A DNA stretch of 5,564 bases from assembly GCA_023431285.1 (NCBI GenBank), contig JAEYXN010000146.1, positions 1 through 5,564 on the forward strand. Direction: 5' to 3'. This document shows positions 1 to 5,564 of the stretch, piece after piece. A program made the translations under genes and the position numbers. Source of the stretch: Bacteroidota bacterium (GTDB lineage Bacteria; Bacteroidota; Bacteroidia; Cytophagales; Cyclobacteriaceae). How positions within the stretch are numbered: position 1 is the first letter of the stretch; the number at the start of each line of letters is the position of its first letter. The notes beneath the pieces were generated by a model. That model ran no database searches. It was not told the origin of the DNA and worked only from the letters and a program-made list of their open reading frames with translations.

Positions 1-2105
1 ATCTTAAGCTGGTGCTCTGTATTTAATGTGTGGAGCTCCTCATTCAGTGACTGCAGTTCTTCGTTCGAGCTCTGAAGTTCCTCATTCGCCGACAGCAGTT
101 CCTCGTTGCTGGACTGAAGCTCTTCATTTAAAGTCTCAAGATCTTCAACAACGATCTGCAGGTTGTTTCTAGCTTCAATAAGTTCATTCTCCAGAGACCG
201 CACGTAGTCATTGTTCACAGCATCATTGTGCGTTCGTTCGAAAGTTCCCTGAACAACTTCGTCCTGTTTCGCGTGATTTGTAAAGATGATCATGGAACAG
301 CCTGAGACCTGTTCCGCAGGCTTGATGAATAATTGTACGTTGAATATGTCGCCATTACTTTCGTACCGGACATTCCCAAGGGAAACATTGCCCTTGGTCT
401 TATTCGCCTTATTAATAGCGGAGCTTATTACAGCGGAAAGACCCTGCGGAACCATCCTTAGAAGATTCAGACGAAGCGTTTTCTTCGGGAGATTCAGAAT
501 TTTGTCGTAGTTCCCGATAGCCTCCTTTACATCGAAGTTCTGATCTACATACAATGCGGCGAAGATCATTTCATCGTTGAGCACCTTGCGGAAATCTTCC
601 CAGAGGTGGCTCTGTAATGTAGTCTCTCCTGCACTCTTCTTTGGCAACTGCTTCAACACACGTCTCTCTGGCATTTCCAAAGCGCCTGATGCGAGCTTGC
701 TTTCAGAAATCTTCTGATAGATCTTGAACTTGGAGTGGATTTCCGTTACCTGGTCCTTAAAGTAGGTGGGGTTCTCACTTGACCCAAAAAACAGATAGCC
801 ATTCCGTTTTACGGCAAAAAGAAGGATTGAATAAACTTTTTGCTGAAGTACGGGATTCATGTAAATCAACATGTTCCGGCATGAAACGAGGTCGTTCTTG
901 ATAAACGGAGCGTCCTTCGTCACGTTGTGATTTGCGAAAACGATCTGCTTCCTGATCTTAGGAATAATCGTATATGATTTGCCGGACCTGAAAAAATACT
1001 TCTGCAAGAATGCTTCGTCAACATCCTTCTCGATTGTCTCAGGATAAACACCTCTGGAAGCGATTTCTATGTTCGACTCTTCGAGATCTGTCGCGAATAC
1101 TTTGATATCAAGAACCTTGTTTTGCCGTTCAAGCTCTTCATTCAGCAGAATAGCAATTGAATACGCCTCCTCCCCTGTACTACAAGCTGTCACCCATACT
1201 TTGAACGTTTCCCCAACTTCCTTTTCCCGGACAAGGTCAGAGATGATCGTATTTCCAAGAAACTGAAACGCCGGCTTGTCCCGGAAGAATTTAGTGACAC
1301 CAATCAGAAAATCCCTTCCAAGTTGTTTCACTTCATCCTGATCTTGCTCCAGATGTTTCGCGTAAGCCTTCACCGTTCTAAAATTCCCGCGAAGCATCCT
1401 TCTCTGGATCCGTCGGATAATGGTAGGTGTCTTGTAATAATTAAACTCAAATCCGGCAGCGGTCTTAATCAGGGAGAATATCTTATCAAGCGTCTCTTCA
1501 TCAAGGGCATGCTCTACATCCTGATCAACCGAAGTATCTTCAGTATAATTTGAAATCTCTCCATGCATCAGATCCGGCGGAAGAATATAGTCGACATTTC
1601 CTGAATGGATCGCGCTATTAGGCATTCCATCAAACTTGGCCGTCGTCGGATCCTGTGCGATAACCAGTCCGTTGTTACGTTTTATCGCTTCGATACCTTT
1701 AGTTCCGTCGGTACCGGTACCCGACAAAATCACAGCAATTGCTTTTTCTCTTCGTTCTTTTGCAAGAGAAAGTAGAAATACATCAATAGCAGTATTTGGC
1801 GCCTTCACAGATCCCTTCTCCTCGAGGAATAAACGATTCCCTCTTAACGTGATCAGCTTATTATTCGGAATGACATAGATGCAGTTTTCTTCTATAGCAG
1901 TGTTGTTCTCCGCCTCGAAGACCCGCATATGCGTATGTTTGGATACCAGATCAACAAGAAGACTTTTATAGTCAGGCGAAAGATGCTGAATGATGACGTA
2001 CGAAATGTTTCGATGCTCCGGTGTATGGTCGAAGAATTCGTGGATAGCCTCAAGCCCACCTGCCGATGCACCAATGGCCACTATATGATGATTTGCCGAG
2101 CCCAT
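1..2105 (-). CDS. CheB-CheR-PAS-coiled-coil fusion protein (chemotaxis-type methylesterase/methyltransferase), 3' end outside window
   Basis: The first 701 residues are present with no in-frame stop; the rest lies beyond base 1. Residues about 5-185 are a CheB methylesterase domain with the catalytic triad visible: Ser14 in GASAGG, His41 in IQHLSP and Asp133 in SGTGTDG. There is no receiver domain before it, as is usual in these fusions. Residues about 200-465 are a CheR methyltransferase domain: the RRIQRRM helix (231-237), VTKFFRD (270-276), the SAM-binding ACSTGEEAYS (307-316), FATDL (337-341) and CRNMLIY (409-415). Residues about 500-612 resemble a PAS domain, and 635-701 form a coiled coil of NEELxxx heptads. 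Relatives commonly continue into further PAS and histidine kinase domains, so the missing part may be a kinase. CheB and CheR remove and add methyl groups on receptor glutamates, but no chemoreceptor, CheA or CheW is in view. The ATG lies 14 bases after the phytochrome stop, which suggests an operon. Domain identity is secure; substrate and missing output are not. Confidence 0.93.
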   Translation of the reverse strand, partial: MGSANHHIVAIGASAGGLEAIHEFFDHTPEHRNISYVIIQHLSPDYKSLLVDLVSKHTHMRVFEAENNTAIEENCIYVIPNNKLITLRGNRLFLEEKGSVKAPNTAIDVFLLSLAKERREKAIAVILSGTGTDGTKGIEAIKRNNGLVIAQDPTTAKFDGMPNSAIHSGNVDYILPPDLMHGEISNYTEDTSVDQDVEHALDEETLDKIFSLIKTAAGFEFNYYKTPTIIRRIQRRMLRGNFRTVKAYAKHLEQDQDEVKQLGRDFLIGVTKFFRDKPAFQFLGNTIISDLVREKEVGETFKVWVTACSTGEEAYSIAILLNEELERQNKVLDIKVFATDLEESNIEIASRGVYPETIEKDVDEAFLQKYFFRSGKSYTIIPKIRKQIVFANHNVTKDAPFIKNDLVSCRNMLIYMNPVLQQKVYSILLFAVKRNGYLFFGSSENPTYFKDQVTEIHSKFKIYQKISESKLASGALEMPERRVLKQLPKKSAGETTLQSHLWEDFRKVLNDEMIFAALYVDQNFDVKEAIGNYDKILNLPKKTLRLNLLRMVPQGLSAVISSAINKANKTKGNVSLGNVRYESNGDIFNVQLFIKPAEQVSGCSMIIFTNHAKQDEVVQGTFERTHNDAVNNDYVRSLENELIEARNNLQIVVEDLETLNEELQSSNEELLSANEELQSSNEELQSLNEELHTLNTEHQLK
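24..128 (-). repeat. Imperfect 21-base tandem repeats encoding NEELxxx heptads
   Basis: Five consecutive 21-base units inside the CheB/CheR gene encode residues 660-694. Each begins Asn-Glu-Glu-Leu followed by three variable residues (for example NEELQSS, NEELLSA, NEELQSL), and a sixth, diverged unit starts at Asn695. The units differ at many synonymous positions (GAG/GAA, CTT/CTG/CTC, AAT/AAC). They are therefore an old protein-level heptad repeat, not a recent DNA duplication. This heptad helix is a known hallmark of CheB/CheR/PAS fusions and probably forms a dimeric signalling coiled coil between the PAS domain and whatever follows. Confidence 0.85.
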
Positions 2106-2118
2106 GAAACTCGTTTCA
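2105..2118. promoter_or_regulatory. Short inverted repeat at the CheB/CheR start codon
   Basis: TGAAAC and GTTTCA are perfect 6-base inverted arms around a 2-base centre. They fill almost the whole 14-base gap between the phytochrome stop and the CheB/CheR ATG and include the A of that ATG. In mRNA this could fold as a 5-bp stem with a 4-base loop and affect initiation, or as DNA it could be a small binding site. A repeat this short can arise by chance, and no function is shown. Confidence 0.25.
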
Positions 2119-2119
2119 A

Positions 2120-3619
2120 TTAATTTCTAAATTCATAAATAAAACTCCGGAGACTCTCTGCTGTGACGATCTCTTCCTCCTTCCACGGCATCGATTTTCC
2201 TTCAACCTGCTCTCTCCACAATTTGAAAGAATGACGGGGATGATAAGTCTTCTCATCATTATCAAAGAAAATCCTTTCGTTCGGATTACCTCCCCAGTTT
2301 ACGACCTGCGGAAACTCAGAACGGAAAATGAGCACATATTCATCATTAGGAGAGTTTATCGGAATGACGAGCATTCCGCTGACTTCTTTCTCGAAAGCCC
2401 GCGCCGAATCATACTCCTGTCCAAGATGATCGGTATAAAACACGCGCTTCAACTGACGGGTATGCAACCACAATATCAATTCACCCAAAGACTCCGCATC
2501 CGGAACCACTCCCTTCGTATGCAACGCGCCCCTTCCGGATATTACAACTCCCTGCGCGTTGAAGAGGTCCAGTACATCCGGACTACTATTTAACAACGCC
2601 TCGTTGACATCATTTTGGCGATAGGTTTCCTCCACAATACTGTTTAAGCCTTCTTTCAGCCTTAGCGACAATGAATGCGCAACCGATCCCTGCAGACTTG
2701 TGACTTTTGCTGAAACAATATTCGAAATCATCTCGAACACTGATCGCATCTCAAAGCTTACAATCATCTCTGTTCGATGATGACATGCTATAAGTCCCCA
2801 CAAAGAATCGCCTTTCAAAATTCTGGTAGACATAGACGCCTCAACGTTCATGTTTGCGAGATACTCCAGGTGGACCGAAGGAACAGCCCGGAGATTACAA
2901 TCTGACAAATCAAGAAACGAGCTTGTTAACGGATTGATCAATGGATAAAGCTTGACAGGCTCCTGAAAACGTGACGGAATGAATCGGTATGGATTCTTCA
3001 GATAAAGCTGCCTTGCTGGATGTGGAACATCTGACGCAGGAAACGTAATGCCATTATATGATTCCATCCCCTCCTCCATTTCCTCGGCGAGGACGGTTCC
3101 GTTCCAGTCCTTATCGAATTCATAGATCATAACCTTATCGAACTTCGATATCCGCTTCAACTCACGTGCCGTAACCATTGCAACATCTTTCAGCGTATTG
3201 GCTGATTGGATGAGGCCCATCGCGTACTTTATCTCCTGATAAACTCTATTGAAGGAACTGGCTGCACCTTGCTGCTCTATTAGATCAAGCTCGACCAGAA
3301 TAAACTTTTCTTTTTGATGTACCAGCACCAGATATTCCTTGCCGTCGATGGTCCAGGTTGCCGGAATTTTGTCTACGGATGCATGGTAGTTGCGTTCCTT
3401 AAGATGCTCAAATTCATTCGGAAGAATATGCTTTTCAAGATCAGTCCCGACCAACTCCTCTACGTTCTTATTAAAAACCTTCTCGGCATTTTCGCTGGCC
3501 TGGACGATCCTATAGGAATCATTATCCAATACGAGAAGAACACCGTAAGGCTGAATGAGATTGATAAGATGAATGGGAAGGCTGCCGCAAAATTCAGAAT
3601 CGTACCTGGAGTTTGTCAT
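2120..3619 (-). CDS. bphP: Bacteriophytochrome photosensory core (PAS-GAF-PHY) without output domain
   Basis: Red/far-red photoreceptor that should bind biliverdin. Domains: PAS about 8-112, GAF about 125-310, PHY about 315-498. Cys11, four residues before PIH, sits where bacteriophytochromes bind biliverdin covalently. The GAF pocket matches Deinococcus BphP residue by residue at constant spacing: Tyr166 (Tyr176), Phe193 (Phe203), PASD with Asp197 (Asp207), Arg244 (Arg254), His250 (His260), Tyr253 (Tyr263) and His280 (His290). The PHY tongue carries PRHSF at 461-465, the PRxSF motif whose Arg pairs with the GAF Asp. The protein stops at residue 499, about where the PHY domain ends, so the usual histidine kinase is absent. 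No kinase remnant lies between the stop and the next gene 14 bases away. The ATG start overlaps the 3' end of the heme oxygenase gene by 26 bases, with an A/T-rich leader and no Shine-Dalgarno. Photosensor identity is firm; the signalling partner is unknown, with the CheB/CheR fusion the obvious candidate. Confidence 0.95.
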   Translation of the reverse strand: MTNSRYDSEFCGSLPIHLINLIQPYGVLLVLDNDSYRIVQASENAEKVFNKNVEELVGTDLEKHILPNEFEHLKERNYHASVDKIPATWTIDGKEYLVLVHQKEKFILVELDLIEQQGAASSFNRVYQEIKYAMGLIQSANTLKDVAMVTARELKRISKFDKVMIYEFDKDWNGTVLAEEMEEGMESYNGITFPASDVPHPARQLYLKNPYRFIPSRFQEPVKLYPLINPLTSSFLDLSDCNLRAVPSVHLEYLANMNVEASMSTRILKGDSLWGLIACHHRTEMIVSFEMRSVFEMISNIVSAKVTSLQGSVAHSLSLRLKEGLNSIVEETYRQNDVNEALLNSSPDVLDLFNAQGVVISGRGALHTKGVVPDAESLGELILWLHTRQLKRVFYTDHLGQEYDSARAFEKEVSGMLVIPINSPNDEYVLIFRSEFPQVVNWGGNPNERIFFDNDEKTYHPRHSFKLWREQVEGKSMPWKEEEIVTAESLRSFIYEFRN

Positions 3620-4169
3620 TCGTAATTAACCAGTTTTTTAATGTTTGAAAAGTTTGTACCGCTCCGGATAGAATTCTCTCCTTTTGCTCATCCGTATATG
3701 GACGGTCAAGGTATTCTTTAAACCGCCCCCACATTTCATATGTATTCTCACCGTAACTCCTGAAGAATTTCATTGGAGCATTTGCACCGACGCGTTCGTT
3801 AATCATTCGGGCGATGACCTGACCACCGAGAGTGGAGCCCTCGAAAACATATAGAACACCCAGGGCCGAATAATAACAGAAAACCGATGGCAACTCATCA
3901 GGCGACTCCAACTCACGCGCCGCCATGTTCATGTCGGCCAGGTCGTCAAGTATAGCGGCCGATTTCCGACGCTCTGCATAGTCCCCGATCTCAGATTCCA
4001 TCAAATACGGCGCAATCCGATACTCTACCGATGAATAATAACTATATAACAGGCTGAGAAAATTCGCATAGTCGGCCTCATTCGAGATATCCCTGATCAT
4101 TTGGATGAAGTGCTTTTCAAGCGCCACATGTTCTACTTTAGTGTGCGTTTTCAAATGGTCATGAAGCAT
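3594..4169 (-). CDS. bphO: Heme oxygenase, biliverdin-producing, phytochrome-associated
   Basis: A 191-residue soluble all-helical protein, normal length for bacterial heme oxygenases. It should cleave heme with O2 and reductant into biliverdin, CO and Fe2+, supplying the chromophore for the phytochrome encoded next. The N-terminal helix has LKTHTKVEHVALE, with His14 in the position of the proximal heme-iron ligand. The distal helix has YVFEGSTLGGQVI, where Gly111-Gly116 (GSTLGG) is the flexible glycine motif over the heme. The family match is clear. It is the first gene of the heme oxygenase-phytochrome-CheB/CheR set and its last 26 bases overlap the phytochrome start in another frame, which suggests translational coupling. 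The ATG at 4169 places the His14 motif at the expected distance from the N-terminus. No Shine-Dalgarno sequence precedes it. The electron donor is not encoded here. A role in iron acquisition from heme is possible but less likely given the coupling to bphP. Confidence 0.94.
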   Translation of the reverse strand: MLHDHLKTHTKVEHVALEKHFIQMIRDISNEADYANFLSLLYSYYSSVEYRIAPYLMESEIGDYAERRKSAAILDDLADMNMAARELESPDELPSVFCYYSALGVLYVFEGSTLGGQVIARMINERVGANAPMKFFRSYGENTYEMWGRFKEYLDRPYTDEQKERILSGAVQTFQTLKNWLITNDKLQVRF

Positions 4170-4342
4170 GATGAAGGATGATCAAATAAAATGAAGCTAC
4201 AATATGCGCATTTTGCCCATGCTCACAATGGTTCAGCAACATCAATGGCCGAAAACGCAGGAAACGCGCGATAGATTTTTGCTGTAAAAACTTATGCCAG
4301 CCTGGTTGATCAAAGGCGGCTTGGCACAATCAGGAAGATGTC
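4170..4342. other. 173-base intergenic gap, probable boundary between two transcription units
   Basis: This non-coding stretch lies between the DUF4407 stop and the heme oxygenase start. Read on the minus strand, its first half holds GCCAAGCC, a 15-base loop, then GGCTGGC (a stem with one bulge), and five bases later a run of T. That could be a weak terminator for the DUF4407 gene (about 4285-4325). The rest must hold the leader, and likely the promoter, of the heme oxygenase operon. There is no tRNA-like or riboswitch-like fold that I can recognise, and no small ORF that I can support. Confidence 0.5.
4287..4314 (-). promoter_or_regulatory. Possible Bacteroidota-type promoter for the bphO-bphP-cheB/cheR operon
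   Basis: On the minus strand TTTG (4314-4311) is followed after 16 bases by TAAGTTTT (4294-4287). The second element matches seven of eight positions of the Bacteroidota -7 consensus TAnnTTTG, and TTTG matches the -33 element. The spacing is slightly short for the consensus. The site overlaps the possible terminator stem, so the two readings compete. It lies about 120 bases upstream of the heme oxygenase ATG. Low confidence: such A/T-rich matches are common by chance. Confidence 0.25.
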
Positions 4343-5395
4343 TTAGATTTTCTTCAACGCCTGATCCAGACGATCATTTGAATATTCATTCTCCTGAGGA
4401 GGAAATTCTGATGTTTGCCTTCTCAATGCTGCGCTGGCCTCACTGACTTCCTTCGTCTCCCGGGTAGCGAACCGAAACTCCTCCGCCCGAAGAAGATTGT
4501 CATAAGGGCCCCGCGCCGCAATCAGTTTTACAAACACGGGAGTCGTTTCGATCGCGATAATAAGAAGCATCAAGAACAAGCTCGCCCAATAAATCGGAGC
4601 ACTGTTTTCCTTAATTCGGTTGAGCGCTTCCATACGAGCCGCTAACCCGTCACGTCGGTCGCGTGGTAACGAAACAAGAGACGCAGAAAGCAATGAATCA
4701 TTTTTGTTGATTTGCTTTTCTCTTGCAGCGATTCTCAAAGCGTTTTCACTTCGTACTTGCTCGAGCTCGCGATCTGCCAGATCAGCATCGGCTTTTTTAA
4801 TCTTATAGATCGGACCAAGGTTCCTTCGCTTGCTTCCGCCCGTGCCGTCTGCCTCCTCCTGCGCGAGCCTTTGCAGTTCATCCCTCTTGACAGCCTTGGC
4901 GCTTACCTCGTCTTGCAATAAAGCAATCTCTCTCCTTAAAGTTGAATCTTCCAAGGCGAACCTGCCCCTCACTGCCGCTTCCTGTCGCTCGAAAACCTGC
5001 TGTTCCATAATGACAAGTTCCGGCTGGATCTCCTTATCGAAGATTCGCAGCTCCAATGGCTTGGCGATCACTACAGAGATGATAACGGCAAGAATTATTC
5101 GTGGAATAGCATTTAGCATTTCACGACCGGGCTTCCCTTCCTTTCTCATCCCGGAAACAATGTACCGATCCAGATTGAAGATCATCAACCCCCAGACGAT
5201 ACCCAGAGCGATAGCGATCCAGTAAGAATCAAATACAGTGTACAAGGCAAAGGCCGCGGCGAGAAAAGCAAAGATACCGGTAAAGAAAATGGTTGCGCCA
5301 AGACCGACGTGCTTTGACTTCTCAGAAGGACATTGCTCGAGAAAGGTGAAATCAGAACCTGAACACACCAAAAAAAACCTGGTCACTTTATCCAT
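4343..5395 (-). CDS. DUF4407 domain-containing membrane protein
   Basis: A 350-residue protein from the ATG at 5395. An in-frame TTG at 5413 would add six residues, but the ATG puts the N-terminal family motif FFLVCSGSD at residues 7-15, close to the start as usual. Predicted membrane segments lie at about 32-54, 56-74, 97-112 and 267-290. The second runs into WGLMIFNLDRYIV (68-80), a strongly conserved DUF4407 signature. Between segments three and four lies a charged, helical, Glu/Arg/Lys-rich stretch (about 124-242) that looks like a coiled coil, with a Gly-rich break near 184-188. The cytoplasmic-looking tail (about 291-350) is polar. The function of the family is not established, and I infer only an inner-membrane protein that probably oligomerises. 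It is 173 bases upstream of the heme oxygenase gene on the same strand, so it may be an independent unit. No catalytic motif is visible. Confidence 0.88.
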   Translation of the reverse strand: MDKVTRFFLVCSGSDFTFLEQCPSEKSKHVGLGATIFFTGIFAFLAAAFALYTVFDSYWIAIALGIVWGLMIFNLDRYIVSGMRKEGKPGREMLNAIPRIILAVIISVVIAKPLELRIFDKEIQPELVIMEQQVFERQEAAVRGRFALEDSTLRREIALLQDEVSAKAVKRDELQRLAQEEADGTGGSKRRNLGPIYKIKKADADLADRELEQVRSENALRIAAREKQINKNDSLLSASLVSLPRDRRDGLAARMEALNRIKENSAPIYWASLFLMLLIIAIETTPVFVKLIAARGPYDNLLRAEEFRFATRETKEVSEASAALRRQTSEFPPQENEYSNDRLDQALKKI

Positions 5396-5564
5396 AAGAT
5401 CAAAGCGACGCAACGGGAAATAGCATGCCAGAAAAAAATCCCTTCAATAGAACGAAAGAGCTGCAAACACCTCAATTCTCCTGTACATTTACGAACACAA
5501 GGCTGTTCACTTTCCCAAACTCAATTGACAACCTTTATTGTACTGGCACTATTATTTATTTTAT
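5396..5564. other. Upstream region of the DUF4407 gene
   Basis: This A/T-rich stretch of 169 bases has no supportable ORF on either strand and presumably carries the promoter of the DUF4407 gene. One short inverted repeat is visible, GAACA-6 bases-TGTTC at 5493-5508, about 100 bases upstream of the ATG. I found no good TTTG/TAnnTTTG pair reading leftward. The last 40 bases are very A/T-rich and may already belong to the promoter region of a gene outside the window. Confidence 0.4.

Noticed and set aside
1892..2074. 60-codon open frame on the minus strand
   Set aside because: It is a shifted frame inside the CheB domain, whose own frame carries the catalytic Ser and His motifs.
2106..2119. 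Remnant of a phytochrome histidine kinase after the PHY domain
   Set aside because: Only 14 bases separate the phytochrome stop from the CheB/CheR start, and the following frame begins directly with a CheB domain.
2231..2593. 120-codon open frame on the plus strand
   Set aside because: It lies entirely antisense to the PHY part of the phytochrome gene, whose motifs are clearly conserved, and its translation resembles no protein family I recognise.
3314..3625. 103-codon open frame on the plus strand
   Set aside because: It is antisense to the PAS domain of the phytochrome gene and shows no family resemblance.
4830..5225. 131-codon open frame on the plus strand
   Set aside because: It is antisense to the DUF4407 gene. 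The Ser/Leu-rich translation is what the opposite strand of a charged coiled-coil region gives.
5396..5413. TTG start giving a six-residue longer DUF4407 protein
   Set aside because: An ATG follows in the same frame at 5395, just before the conserved N-terminal motif, and neither start has a Shine-Dalgarno to favour the longer form.
5525..5555. Plus-strand TTGACA...TATTAT resembling a sigma-70 promoter
   Set aside because: The spacer is 19 bases, longer than the optimum, and the likely host phylum uses different promoter boxes. No plus-strand gene is visible before the window ends.

Overview
The window holds four genes, all read leftward (minus strand), and it looks like Bacteroidota DNA. 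That assignment is an inference. It rests on moderate base composition, A/T-rich leaders with no Shine-Dalgarno-like purine block before any of the four starts, and the gene types (DUF4407, a CheB/CheR/PAS fusion, a heme oxygenase-phytochrome pair). No RNA genes, mobile elements, CRISPR arrays or integration sites are visible.

In the order of transcription (right to left): 5564-5396 is an upstream non-coding stretch. 5395-4343 encodes a DUF4407 membrane protein with four predicted membrane segments and a long coiled-coil insert. 4342-4170 is a 173-base gap that probably separates two transcription units. 4169-3594 encodes a biliverdin-forming heme oxygenase (bphO type). 3619-2120 encodes a bacteriophytochrome (bphP type) of 499 residues that is only a PAS-GAF-PHY photosensory core. 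2105 to base 1 encodes the first 701 residues of a CheB-CheR-PAS-coiled-coil fusion that runs off the left edge.

The last three genes are packed as an operon: bphO and bphP overlap by 26 bases, and bphP and the CheB/CheR gene are 14 bases apart. The logic appears to be that heme oxygenase opens heme to biliverdin, and the phytochrome binds biliverdin (attachment Cys and pocket residues are present) and senses red/far-red light. Because this phytochrome has no kinase or other output domain, the signal probably passes to a partner. The nearest candidate is the adjoining CheB/CheR fusion, whose relatives often continue into PAS and histidine kinase domains. This would be a split light-sensing system and is the most interesting point in the window. 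The link between the two proteins is inferred from gene order and domain content only.
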